DNA of 64,000 nt from an uncultured Spirochaetaceae bacterium (GTDB lineage: Bacteria; Spirochaetota; Spirochaetia; Treponematales; Treponemataceae): NCBI GenBank assembly GCA_902799965.1, contig CADCCO010000001.1, forward strand, positions 1 through 64,000. Reading direction: 5' to 3'. The notes below the pieces were generated by a model. The model did no database searches. It saw only the letters and a list, made by a program, of their open reading frames with translations, and was not told where the DNA came from. Position 1 is the stretch's first letter. Each line of letters starts with the position of its first letter. Of the stretch, positions 1 through 8,138 are shown piece after piece. The translations under genes were made by a program, and so were the position numbers.

Positions 1-1371
1 ATGTCAATGGGAACAAGCCACTCTCCGACAGAGACAGTCGTAGAGATGCTCAAGGGAACAGAACGCGACACAGGCTTGGACACAAAGGCCTTGCTTGAGA
101 TCGCCGCCTACTTCCGCGAAGTGCGCAAGCACTACGCCTCTTTGGAGTCTTCTTTCCTAGGAGCGGACACCCGCATTTTGCTTTCGCAAGTTCCGGGCGG
201 AATGCTTTCAAACTTGGAAAGCCAGCTTAAGCAGCAGAACGCGGCCGACAAGATGGACCAAGTTCTTGCCGAGCTTCCCCTTGTCCACAAGGACGCGGGC
301 TACGTTCCGCTTGTAACGCCGACATCGCAAATCGTCGGAACTCAAGCCGTCATGAACGTTTTGATGGGCCGCTACAAGACGATGACCCAGGACTTCCGAA
401 ACCTCATCACAGGCCGCTTTGGAAAGCTTCCGACGGACGCCAATCCTGAATTGGTCCAGAAGGCTCTCCAGCAGAACAATATGGAAAAGGTCATGACCTG
501 CCGCCCCGCCGACGAGATTCCTCCGGAGTGGGACAAAATGGTCGAAGAGTCAAAGAAGAACGGAGGAAACGGCTCGGTAGAGGACGCGCTCACTTACGCG
601 ATGTTCCCCAACGTGGCGCCCAAGTTCTTCAAAGAGCGCGCCAACGGACCGGTTGACGCGGAAAAGACATTCGGAAAGAAAGAGGCTCCCGCCGCGGCGG
701 CCGCTCCTTCTAACGGACCTTGGACAGTAACGGTCAACGGAACTCCCTACAACGTCAGCGCCAACGGCTCTAGCGTAACAGTAAACGGAACTCCCTACAA
801 CGTAAGCTTTGGCGCTCCTGGAAGCGCGCCCGCCGCCGCGCCGGCCGCCGCTCCTGCGGTTACAGGCGGAGTTGAGGTTAAGGCTCCCGTAGCGGGAACA
901 TTGCTCCGCCACGTGGCCGCCGCCGGTTCTTCTGTAAAGAAGGGCGACACCGTAATAATGATTGAGTCAATGAAGATGGAGCTTGAGGTAAAGGCTCCCG
1001 AAAGCGGAACGATTAACTTTGTCGTCCAGCCCGGAACACAAATCCAGGCCGGACAGGTTTTGGCCACTTTGGGCGGAGTCGCAGTCGCGGCTCCCGCTCC
1101 GGCTCCTCAAGCCGCGCCCGCTCCCGCCGCGGCTCCCGCGGCCCCTGCCGCTCCCGCCGGAGGAAAACCCGTAAACGCTCCCGTTGCCGGAACTTTGCTT
1201 AAGTACGCGGTCGCCGAAGGCAGCGCCGTAAAAGCCGACACGACGATTATCATCGTCGAGTCTATGAAGATGGAATTGGAAATCAAGGCCGGAAGCGCCG
1301 GAAGCGTCCACTTCCTTGCGGCCACCGGAAGCCAGATTTCCGCCGGCCAGGCCATCGCCGAGATAAAGTAA
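1..1371 (+). CDS. oadA: Oxaloacetate decarboxylase alpha subunit, C-terminal part, with two biotinyl domains (5' partial)
   Basis: Biotin-dependent carboxyltransferase subunit of the membrane Na+-pumping oxaloacetate decarboxylase. It transfers the carboxyl group of oxaloacetate to biotin for decarboxylation by OadB. The frame is open at base 1, and the visible part begins inside the carboxyltransferase/PYC_OADA region (conserved-looking block [10 protein letters not shown] near residue 63), so the true start lies upstream of the window. After an Ala/Pro-rich linker come two complete biotinyl domains, with ESMKM motifs placing biotinyl lysines at about residues 325 and 423 of the visible part. 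A single biotinyl domain is usual. Just before the first one, the peptide [11 protein letters not shown] occurs twice within about 20 residues. The stop lies 10 nt before oadB, so the two are co-transcribed. Identity is firm; the true N-terminus is not visible. Confidence 0.93.
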   Translation: MSMGTSHSPTETVVEMLKGTERDTGLDTKALLEIAAYFREVRKHYASLESSFLGADTRILLSQVPGGMLSNLESQLKQQNAADKMDQVLAELPLVHKDAGYVPLVTPTSQIVGTQAVMNVLMGRYKTMTQDFRNLITGRFGKLPTDANPELVQKALQQNNMEKVMTCRPADEIPPEWDKMVEESKKNGGNGSVEDALTYAMFPNVAPKFFKERANGPVDAEKTFGKKEAPAAAAAPSNGPWTVTVNGTPYNVSANGSSVTVNGTPYNVSFGAPGSAPAAAPAAAPAVTGGVEVKAPVAGTLLRHVAAAGSSVKKGDTVIMIESMKMELEVKAPESGTINFVVQPGTQIQAGQVLATLGGVAVAAPAPAPQAAPAPAAAPAAPAAPAGGKPVNAPVAGTLLKYAVAEGSAVKADTTIIIVESMKMELEIKAGSAGSVHFLAATGSQISAGQAIAEIK

Positions 1372-1381
1372 GGACTGCAAA

Positions 1382-2821
1382 ATGGAAATGACTAAAAACA
1401 AAGCGCAGATTATAAAGGCTACCTTCGCGATTATGTTCGTCGCGATGGCCGTCTCTTTCTTCGTAAAGCCTGTCGTCAAGGCCCAAAGCGAAGGAGCGGC
1501 GACATCCTCATACTCAACAGGAACGGGCCTCAAGCGCGTGATAAAAGGCTCCGAAAGAGTTCCCAACATCAGCGTGCAAGCCTTCCTTTTGAACGTTTGG
1601 AAGAACACCGGCATTTACAAAATCATCCACACGCCCACAGCCGCGGAAGTCGCCGCCGAAAAAGCGGAGAAGGCCGCCGAAGCCAAAGCCGAGGCTGTCG
1701 ACCCCTTTGCCGACGTGGTTGTTCCCGGCTGGCAAAAGCTTTTTATGATCGCTATCGGATTCCTAATCGTTTACTTGGCGGTGGGAAAGGGCTTTGAGCC
1801 GCTTTTGTTGATACCGATCGGCTTTGGCACGATTTTGGTCAACATACCCGGCGCTGGAATGGGCGAGGCGCCGCACGGAATGCTTCACATAATTTATTCC
1901 GCCGGCGTTGGAAACGAATTTTTCCCGATGCTTATCTTTATGGGAATCGGCGCGATGACCGACTTTGGCCCCCTTATCGCAAACCCAAAAATGGCTCTTC
2001 TTGGAGGCGCGGCGCAGTTCGGCGTTTTCTTCACGCTTTTTGGCGTCGCCCTTATGAACATGATTCCAGGAATCAACGTTGACTACAACATGATGGAAGC
2101 GTCGGCCATCGCCATTATCGGCGGAGCGGACGGTCCGACCAGCATTTACGTTTCGGGAAAACTTGCGCCGCACATGATGGCGGTAATCGCGGTCGCGGCC
2201 TATTCTTACATGGCGCTTGTGCCGATGATTCAGCCTCCGATTATGAAGGCTTTGACCACCGAAAAAGAGCGCAAGATAAAGATGGAACAGCAGCGCCCGG
2301 TTTCAAAGACGGAAAAGACTTTGTTCCCGATTATGCTTTTGTGCATCACAATCTTGCTTTTGCCGCCGGCCGCGCCGCTTATCGGAATGTTGGCCTTTGG
2401 AAACTTCGTAAAACAGTGCGGCGTTGTCGAGCGCCTTTCCAAGACGATGGAAAACGAGCTTATGAACATCGTTTCGATTTTGCTTTCCTTGGGCGTTGGA
2501 AGCCAAATGACTCCCGAAAAAATCATGAATTCCAAGTCAATCGGAATCATCATTTTGGGCTTGGTGGCCTTCTGCGTCGCCACCGCCGGCGGATTGGTCA
2601 TGGCCAAAATCATGAACCTCTTCCTAAAGAAGAAAATCAATCCACTTATCGGAAGCGCCGGAGTGTCCGCCGTTCCGATGGCCGCGCGCGTTTCCAACAA
2701 GGTTGGCTTGGAATACGATCCGTCCAACTTTATCTTGATGCACGCGATGGGCCCCAACGTCTCAGGCGTAATCGGAACAGCGATCGCCGCCGGCGTGTTC
2801 ATCGCCACTTACGGAATGTAA
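1382..2821 (+). CDS. oadB: Oxaloacetate decarboxylase beta subunit (Na+-translocating carboxybiotin decarboxylase)
   Basis: Integral membrane subunit that decarboxylates carboxybiotin on OadA and couples this to Na+ export. Family blocks seen include [15 protein letters not shown], the [12 protein letters not shown] motif and a C-terminal [14 protein letters not shown] block, with many hydrophobic helices. The 479 aa length exceeds the usual 370-430. The N-terminus has an extra membrane segment or signal-like stretch (residues 10-34) and an Ala/Glu/Lys-rich insert (about 88-105) between the first family block and the core. The extension could partly replace a small gamma subunit, which is not seen here; a separate gamma gene may lie upstream of the window. 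The stop codon abuts the next start with no gap. Confidence 0.93.
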   Translation: MEMTKNKAQIIKATFAIMFVAMAVSFFVKPVVKAQSEGAATSSYSTGTGLKRVIKGSERVPNISVQAFLLNVWKNTGIYKIIHTPTAAEVAAEKAEKAAEAKAEAVDPFADVVVPGWQKLFMIAIGFLIVYLAVGKGFEPLLLIPIGFGTILVNIPGAGMGEAPHGMLHIIYSAGVGNEFFPMLIFMGIGAMTDFGPLIANPKMALLGGAAQFGVFFTLFGVALMNMIPGINVDYNMMEASAIAIIGGADGPTSIYVSGKLAPHMMAVIAVAAYSYMALVPMIQPPIMKALTTEKERKIKMEQQRPVSKTEKTLFPIMLLCITILLLPPAAPLIGMLAFGNFVKQCGVVERLSKTMENELMNIVSILLSLGVGSQMTPEKIMNSKSIGIIILGLVAFCVATAGGLVMAKIMNLFLKKKINPLIGSAGVSAVPMAARVSNKVGLEYDPSNFILMHAMGPNVSGVIGTAIAAGVFIATYGM

Positions 2822-3697
2822 ATGGACGCAAAGACAGAGATAGAAGGGCGAAAGACCTTTTTCATCGCCCCTGACTTGACTTTCTTTTCCGAATCCTACT
2901 TGGAAGAGTTTTTGGCCAGGGGCTATGAGGCTTACATAGTAAAGGACTTTCGCTTTTATCCTGTTTACGAGCAGGTTAGAATCATTGTCGAAACCTGCCC
3001 CGACTCAATCTTGTTCTTCTTCATCGATTCCGATGTTGGCGTGGACTGGGAAAAATTCATAAAATACATTCAGCAGCAATTTGGCGACAAGGCTCTTCTT
3101 GGCGTTCTTTACGCCAAAGGCCGCAGCCCCGAGCAAAAGGCCGCGCTTGAAAAATACTTTCTTTTTGATTTAGGCCTTCAATGCGGCTGCATCGAGCTTG
3201 AATACAACAGGGAAAAGAATTTCACCATAATCGACAAAGTTATGTTCGCAAACCAGGCTTGCGGCCGCCGTAAGAACGTCCGCGCCATTTGCGACACGTC
3301 CGCTTCGGCCAACTTTTTGTTCCAAGGCGCCGTGGTCAAGGGCAGGGTGTCGGACATTTCGGTAAGCCACTTTTCCTTTATTCCCGACCCCAACTATACG
3401 TTTCCGGACATTCCGCTTTACACAAAAATTGACGAGGTTACCTTGTCCTTTAAGGGCATGCGCTTTAAGGTTCCGGCCAACCTTGTCATTCAGCGCGAAA
3501 TCGGCGACGGAAAAATCTTGCAAGTTTTCTTGATGCTGCGTTCCAACGGCCAGCCCGGCTTGGACGAAGACGTGGCCGAAAAAGTCCGCGAGCGCATTTA
3601 CGTTATGGTCACGGACAAGGTTAAGGAAATTTTGTTGGAAAAATGCAAGCAATGGAAGCAAGAGAATCCCAACGGAAGGGACCTTGCCTCTTTTTAA
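2822..3697 (+). CDS. PilZ-like domain protein of unknown function
   Basis: 291 aa soluble protein whose ATG directly follows the oadB stop. The N-terminal half (1-140) is a mixed alpha/beta region I do not recognise. The C-terminal half resembles a PilZ c-di-GMP receptor domain: an RxxxR element (RRKNVR, residues 149-154) is followed about 25 residues later by DISVSHF, where PilZ proteins carry D/NxSxxG. The glycine of the second motif is replaced, so c-di-GMP binding is uncertain. Position after oadAB suggests co-transcription but not necessarily a shared pathway. The hypothesis rests on the motif pair alone. Confidence 0.5.
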   Translation: MDAKTEIEGRKTFFIAPDLTFFSESYLEEFLARGYEAYIVKDFRFYPVYEQVRIIVETCPDSILFFFIDSDVGVDWEKFIKYIQQQFGDKALLGVLYAKGRSPEQKAALEKYFLFDLGLQCGCIELEYNREKNFTIIDKVMFANQACGRRKNVRAICDTSASANFLFQGAVVKGRVSDISVSHFSFIPDPNYTFPDIPLYTKIDEVTLSFKGMRFKVPANLVIQREIGDGKILQVFLMLRSNGQPGLDEDVAEKVRERIYVMVTDKVKEILLEKCKQWKQENPNGRDLASF

Positions 3698-3702
3698 GCG
3701 CT

Positions 3703-4962
3703 TTAGCGGCCTTCGCCCCTTGTTATTTTCTTTGAGCGCTCAAGCTCAACCAAGCGCTTCATATCGTTGATGTTTGTCACCATCATGTAAGTGTCGAACG
3801 TCTGAACTTTTCCGGCTGAAACGAATTTGTGCATTTCCTCTTGAACGACTTGCGCCGAAAGGCCTGACCAGCTGGCGATGTCGGCCTGCGTCACGTTGAA
3901 GCGGCGGGACTTTTCGTTTGGCTTTAAGTTCGGGTTCATTTCGTCGAACATGCAGAAGGTGTCGGCGATGCGCGCCATGTTGTCTTTTATTGTCAGAATG
4001 TTCAAGCGGCGCTTTTGGTCGTAAATGCGCTTGCAGAAAATTTTAAGAAGGACAATCGCGATTTGCGGGTTGCCGGTGACCAAGACTTCAAAGTTGGCTT
4101 TGTTGAATTCCAGGCACTCGACCGGTCCTATGGCCATGCAAGTGGCGCTTCTGGGCGAGTTGTCCAAAATCGCCATTTCGCCAAAGAATTCGCCGGGCTT
4201 TAAAATGTCAAGGTTTTTCTTTGCGCCGTTTATGCACTTTACAAGCTGGACTTCGCCGCTTTGAATCAAGTAGAAGGAGTCGCCCGGCTCGAATTCGCAT
4301 ATGATAACTTGGTCCGGCTCGTATTTTTTTTGGAAGCGCTCAAAGGCCGGCAGCATGAACTGCTTTAGCGCGCCGGAATATGTCGCGGGCGTGGACGCTT
4401 GCGCGGTGTCCCGTTTTTGCGAAAGCTTGTCGTGGCGCAGCTTTGCGTCGGCGTAGAGCTTTGCCACCGCGTCCTTGTCGTAGGCGGTGGGGAAGTGCGT
4501 CAAGTACTTTATGCATACGTCGCAGCAGGCGCGGTAGTTTTGGTCGTCGTAAAAGCTTTTTGCCACGCTGAACATTCCCGACTGCTGGTTTGAGTTGTCG
4601 TCCGTTTGCAGGAGCGCCTGCGTCTTTTTGTGAACCTGCCTAAGCTGGCCCGAAAAGACGCGGAGCATTTTGTATACGACTTGCTTGTTGTTGCTGAAAA
4701 TGTTTTCAAACTCTTGGACGCTCATCGAAATGGCGATCGCGTCTTGAATGACAGTCGCCGTTTCTTCGCGGGGAAAGTGGCCCAGCGCCGACTTTACGCC
4801 AAAAAATTCTCCGTTGGTAAGCTGCTGGGTTTCTGTGGAACCGGTCTCAATGTCGGTTGTCGTTAGAATGACCACGCCTTTTTGGAGAATGAATATTCGC
4901 TCGTCTTTGTCATTTTCAAAGTAGATAATCGAGCCTTTGTTGTATTGCATCGCCTTTGGCAT
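3703..4962 (-). CDS. Transcriptional-regulator-like protein with two cyclic-nucleotide-binding domains
   Basis: 419 aa. The first cNMP-binding fold spans roughly residues 7-115, a helical segment resembling a TPR lies at about 125-200, and a second cNMP-binding domain at about 215-320 has a textbook phosphate-binding cassette (GEFFGEMAILDNSPRSAT). A C-terminal winged-helix-like region (about 330-405, Crp-type) follows. The first domain has a poor cassette (GEFFGVKSALGHFPREET, no Arg-Ser-Ala), so only the second is likely to bind cAMP or cGMP. A GAGG ribosome site sits about 7 nt before the start. It converges with the upstream gene, whose stop is 5 nt away. The ligand and targets are unknown. 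Confidence 0.75.
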   Translation of the reverse strand: MPKAMQYNKGSIIYFENDKDERIFILQKGVVILTTTDIETGSTETQQLTNGEFFGVKSALGHFPREETATVIQDAIAISMSVQEFENIFSNNKQVVYKMLRVFSGQLRQVHKKTQALLQTDDNSNQQSGMFSVAKSFYDDQNYRACCDVCIKYLTHFPTAYDKDAVAKLYADAKLRHDKLSQKRDTAQASTPATYSGALKQFMLPAFERFQKKYEPDQVIICEFEPGDSFYLIQSGEVQLVKCINGAKKNLDILKPGEFFGEMAILDNSPRSATCMAIGPVECLEFNKANFEVLVTGNPQIAIVLLKIFCKRIYDQKRRLNILTIKDNMARIADTFCMFDEMNPNLKPNEKSRRFNVTQADIASWSGLSAQVVQEEMHKFVSAGKVQTFDTYMMVTNINDMKRLVELERSKKITRGEGR

Positions 4963-5113
4963 TTTTTCCTCGTATCGCGTTTAAAAACTTCGCAAGTTAA
5001 TTTCTTATTATAGCGCATGTTCAAAAAAAAATCCACACTTTTTTTTAAAAATATGAAAAAAATCCCCGCGCCCAAGGCAAACGAACTATAGCAAAAATAA
5101 AACGCTCCCAGTC

Positions 5114-5220
5114 AAAAACGCTTGCCTTTCTCGCGACTGAGGTTGTTAGGTAAGATGTACATATGCTCCAATTTCGCTTTGCGAAATTGGCAACCTCAGA
5201 GCGAGCGGCAAGCGTTTTTT
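5114..5220. repeat. Nested imperfect inverted repeat with an inner perfect hairpin
   Basis: The outer arms are 5114-5145 and 5191-5220. The right arm matches the reverse complement of the left except for a few mismatches and a short gap, sharing AAAACGCTTGCC and CTGAGGTTG with their complements. Inside, 5168-5177 and 5181-5190 form a perfect 10-bp stem (CCAATTTCGC) with a TTT loop. The right arm ends in a T-run, so a transcript from the left could terminate here. No coding potential is seen. It may be a REP-like element or a large terminator. Confidence 0.6.
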
Positions 5221-5261
5221 CGTTTTTTTGTTTTACCATAAGTTATTTGGTCGATACCCGC

Positions 5262-5290
5262 TTGAAAAGGCGGCCTTTTTTAGATATTAT
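5262..5290 (+). promoter_or_regulatory. Promoter for the PHP gene, leaderless geometry
   Basis: The -35 is TTGAAA (5262-5267), then a 17-nt spacer and -10 TATTAT (5285-5290). Only 6 nt separate the -10 from the ATG at 5297, so the transcript would start at or next to the A of the start codon. No Shine-Dalgarno sequence is present. Confidence 0.65.
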
Positions 5291-5296
5291 GCCGCT

Positions 5297-6166
5297 ATGG
5301 TCGATTTGCACAGCCATTCAACGGCGTCGGACGGAGAAAAAACGCCCTCGGAATTGATTCTTCTTGCCAAAGAAAGCGGCCTTGAGGCCTTGGCCTTGAC
5401 GGACCACGATACAGTTGACGGGTTGGAGGAGGCGGCCCAGGCGGCGAAAAGCGCCGGAATCATTTTTGTTCCGGGAATTGAGTTGAACATACAATGGCCG
5501 ACAGGGGAATTCCATTTGCTGGGCTTGGGCTTGCAAGAAATTTCAGCCTCGATGAGGGCCCTTGTTCAAAAGCTCAAGGACAATCGAATCGAGCGCAACA
5601 AAAAAATATTCGGCCTTTTGCAAAACGAAGGCCTTGACGTTTCTTACGAAGAATTCTTGCAAAAACGAGGGGCGGTCCACGCGGAGGACACTTTGGGCCG
5701 GCCGCACATGGCCGCGTACCTTGTAGAGAAAAAAATCGTCAAAAATCCGCAAAAGGCCTTTGACAAGTACCTTTCCAAGGGAACCCCGTTTTTTGTTGAC
5801 TTTGAGGGGGCGGAACTGGGCGAGGCTGTGGCCGCCATAAAGGATTCGCGCGGCGTTCCCGTTTTGGCGCACCCGCTTTCGCTTTACGTTGGCTGGGGGA
5901 AAATCCAAGGCGTTTTGCAGGGAATACAGGACGCGGGCGTTCAAGGCCTTGAGGCCTGGCATCCGGGCGCCAAGGAAGGCGAGTGCCGCCGCTTGGAGCG
6001 CCTTGCCCGCGAAATGGGCTTTTTTGTCACGGCGGGAAGCGACTTTCACGGCCCTTCGGTTCGCGCTGACAGAAAGCTGGGAAGGACGGCGGGCGGCTAT
6101 AAAATCGACAGCCGCTTTTACTACGAAGAGCTGCTTCCGCATATGCCGGATTTTCGGGCTTTTTGA
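5297..6166 (+). CDS. PHP-domain metal-dependent phosphoesterase
   Basis: 290 aa polymerase-and-histidinol-phosphatase fold protein of the YciV/TrpH type. That family includes 3',5'-nucleoside bisphosphate phosphatase and RNase AM; the substrate here is not known. Metal-ligand motifs seen are HSHSTASDG at residues 5-13, TDHDTVDG about 30 residues later, VLAHPLS in the middle and GSDFHGP near the C-terminus. I chose ATG 5297 because the protein then begins directly at the PHP core (MVDLHSHS) and because a promoter ends 6 nt upstream. A longer frame from 5228 would add 23 residues unlike the family. Confidence 0.85.
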   Translation: MVDLHSHSTASDGEKTPSELILLAKESGLEALALTDHDTVDGLEEAAQAAKSAGIIFVPGIELNIQWPTGEFHLLGLGLQEISASMRALVQKLKDNRIERNKKIFGLLQNEGLDVSYEEFLQKRGAVHAEDTLGRPHMAAYLVEKKIVKNPQKAFDKYLSKGTPFFVDFEGAELGEAVAAIKDSRGVPVLAHPLSLYVGWGKIQGVLQGIQDAGVQGLEAWHPGAKEGECRRLERLAREMGFFVTAGSDFHGPSVRADRKLGRTAGGYKIDSRFYYEELLPHMPDFRAF

Positions 6167-6251
6167 AAAAAAAGCAAAATTTTTTAAGAATTTTCCAAAA
6201 AAGGTCTAAAAATTCGCAAAAAAACTCTACCTTATAGTGAGGTGAATTTTT

Positions 6252-7850
6252 ATGCGAATCTATTCTTTTAGCCCCTTCGGCTACGAAGGGAATCTTGTCG
6301 CTGTTGAAGTGGACATCCGGCGCGGAATTCCCGCGATTGACATTGTGGGCTTGGCCGACGGCGCGGTCAAGGAAAGCCGCGAGCGCATGAAAAGCGCGAT
6401 AAGGAATTCCGGCTTTGACTTTCCGCCCGAGCGCGTTTTGATAAGCCTTTCGCCCGCCGACTTGAAAAAGGAAGGCGCCGGCTTTGACTTGCCCGTGGCG
6501 CTCGCGGTTCTTGCGGAGGCGGGCCGCTGGCAGGAAGGCCGGACGGACGGCGAACCGGCGTCGGATGGCGAGAGCCGCGCGGACGCTGATAAGCCGCGCC
6601 TGCTTGAAAAAAGCGTTTTGGTGATGGGCGAGCTTGAGCTTTCCGGAACGCTTAGGCCTGTCCGCGCCGTGAACGCCGCCGCTTCGACCGCCCGCGCGCT
6701 GGGGATAAGCCTTTGCGTCGTTCCGGCCGCCAACGCGGACGAGGCTAGGGAAGCGTCCGGCATGAAAGTCTTTGGCGCGGAAAATTTGCGCGAGGCCTTT
6801 GAGACGCTTTTTGACGAAAGCCGCTTTTTGGAAAGCAAAAGGCGCGGCGCGGACGAGGCTCCAGCTAATTCGGTTGAAGTCGGCGGCGTGTTCTTTTGCA
6901 AGGCAGAGCCCGGCTCTTCTTTTGAAGAAGTTTTTGGCCAGGAGCGCTTGGTCAGGGGCTTGCAAATAGCGGCGGCGGGCGGCCACAACCTTATGGCCTT
7001 TGGGCCGCCCGGCTGCGGAAAGACCTTGGCCTTGCAGCGCTTTCCGGCCTTGCTGCCAATGCTGACGGAAGAAGAGGCTCGAAGCGTGACCCGCATAAAG
7101 TCCATAGCCGGGCTGGCTCATGCGGGCCAGGGCTTGTCAAGGACGCCGCCTTTTAGGCAGCCCCACATGAGCGCGAGCCTTGAGGGAATGTGCGGCGGCG
7201 GCGTTTTGTGCCGCCCCGGCGAAATAAGCCTTGCGCACAACGGCGTTCTTTTTTTGGACGAGGCGGCGGAATTCAAGTCCGGCGTTCTTCAAATGCTTCG
7301 CGTTCCCATGGAAACAGGAAGCGTTTCGTTGAGCCGCGCCGGAAGAACCGCCGTTTATCCGGCCGACTTCCAGCTTTTGATGGCCACAAACCCTTGCCCG
7401 TGCGGGAATTACGGCTCGGACAAAAAGGTTTGCCTTTGCTCCGGCCGCGCCATAGAAGGCTATTGGAAAAAGTTTTCGGCGCCGCTTTTGGACAGAATCG
7501 ACTTGCGCGTCCAGGTTGACCTTCCGCAGGAAGGCGCGGCGGGGCCTGTTTGCTCAACCGCCGACTTGCGGGTCAAAATCGCGCGGGCGGTAAAAACACA
7601 GCGCGCGCGGCAGAAAAAAAAGAACGCCCGCCTGAATCTGGAGGAAATTTTGGCTTTTTGCCCGCTTTCAGCCGCCGCTAAAGGCCGCTTGGAGGCCGCC
7701 GTCCGCCGCTATGACTTTTCGCCAAGGGCCGCCGCCGCCTGCAAGAAAATCGCCCGCACAATCGCCGACATGGAAGGTTCCGCCCAAATCGAAGCCGAGC
7801 ACATGGCCGAGGCGATAGACTTCCGCCGCGTCAACGGCGTGCTTCAATAG
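6252..7850 (+). CDS. comM: ComM/YifB-family Mg-chelatase-like AAA+ ATPase
   Basis: 532 aa. In naturally transformable bacteria ComM is a branch-migration helicase acting on incoming DNA; in other bacteria its role is unclear. The N-terminal LonC-like domain (YEGNLVAVEVDIRRGIPA, LSPADLKKEGAGFDLP) is followed by a Walker A GPPGCGKT at residues 251-258, a Walker B FLDEAAEF, an arginine-finger region, a CPCG motif and a C-terminal Mg-chelatase domain. Residues about 95-115 form a polar insert. A GAGGTG ribosome site lies 7 nt before the ATG. Length and domain order are normal. Confidence 0.92.
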   Translation: MRIYSFSPFGYEGNLVAVEVDIRRGIPAIDIVGLADGAVKESRERMKSAIRNSGFDFPPERVLISLSPADLKKEGAGFDLPVALAVLAEAGRWQEGRTDGEPASDGESRADADKPRLLEKSVLVMGELELSGTLRPVRAVNAAASTARALGISLCVVPAANADEAREASGMKVFGAENLREAFETLFDESRFLESKRRGADEAPANSVEVGGVFFCKAEPGSSFEEVFGQERLVRGLQIAAAGGHNLMAFGPPGCGKTLALQRFPALLPMLTEEEARSVTRIKSIAGLAHAGQGLSRTPPFRQPHMSASLEGMCGGGVLCRPGEISLAHNGVLFLDEAAEFKSGVLQMLRVPMETGSVSLSRAGRTAVYPADFQLLMATNPCPCGNYGSDKKVCLCSGRAIEGYWKKFSAPLLDRIDLRVQVDLPQEGAAGPVCSTADLRVKIARAVKTQRARQKKKNARLNLEEILAFCPLSAAAKGRLEAAVRRYDFSPRAAAACKKIARTIADMEGSAQIEAEHMAEAIDFRRVNGVLQ

Positions 7851-7908
7851 CGGCTCCCAGTCGACGGGCGAACGGCTTCTTTCATTAAAGGAATGCCGTC
7901 CGATTAAA

Positions 7909-8076
7909 CACGCGCGGGCATAGCGGGGCGGGACGCAGAAAAAAGAGCCTTGGTGGGGCCCCGTCAGCGACGCGACTTGGCCGCAGGCAGCAAGCCGCTA
8001 GCGAAGGACGGGGGGAACCTAAGGCTTTTTTTTCGTCGCTGGGACCCGCCCTGATATGCCCGCGCGTGTTTTTTTT
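7909..8076 (+). ncRNA. Candidate structured RNA or giant terminator: rod-like inverted repeat ending in a T-run
   Basis: 7909-7922 pairs perfectly with 8055-8068 (14 bp, CACGCGCGGGCATA). Further in, GGGCGGG pairs with CCCGCCC (7926-7932 with 8045-8051), an A-run plus GCCTT (7939-7951) pairs with AAGGC plus a T-run (8021-8033), and CCCCGTC pairs with GACGGGG (7959-7965 with 8007-8013). A branched apical region lies at 7966-8006. Eight Ts follow the closing stem, typical of intrinsic termination. It fills the gap between comM and the cheR promoter. It matches no conserved element of RNase P, tmRNA or SRP RNA that I could recall. A 6S-like regulator, a comM terminator or a MITE-like repeat are all possible. 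Confidence 0.4.
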
Positions 8077-8102
8077 GCGGCGGAAATTTCTTTCAAATTT
8101 GC

Positions 8103-8130
8103 TTGCATTTTTTAAAAAATGCGATATAAT
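8103..8130 (+). promoter_or_regulatory. cheR promoter
   Basis: TTGCAT (8103-8108), a 16-nt spacer, and TATAAT (8125-8130). Eight nt separate the -10 from the cheR ATG at 8139 and there is no Shine-Dalgarno sequence, so the mRNA would be leaderless or nearly so. Confidence 0.65.
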
Positions 8131-8138
8131 AAAGTATT

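Larger units (their letters stand above)
4963..5296. other. Intergenic region of about 330 nt between divergent genes
   Basis: This is the longest gene-free stretch in the window. It holds the 5' leader of the double-cNMP regulator (minus strand; a TATAAT-like box is visible near 5009-5014), a large nested inverted repeat (5114-5220) and the PHP-gene promoter at its right end (5262-5290). Between about 5035 and 5100 there is AT-rich sequence with long A and T runs and no recognisable gene. Confidence 0.6.

Noticed and set aside
550-1614. Several long minus-strand ORFs opposite oadA and oadB
   Set aside because: These are shadows of Ala/Pro-rich GC-rich coding sequence; the plus-strand proteins have clear families.
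6027-7121. 364-codon minus-strand ORF opposite the PHP gene and comM
   Set aside because: Spans two well-identified plus-strand genes and their promoter; Arg/Ala-rich composition is typical of an antisense shadow.
7909-8076. Assignment of the long hairpin to RNase P, tmRNA or SRP RNA
   Set aside because: None of the conserved core sequences of those RNAs that I know could be found; left as an unknown structured element.
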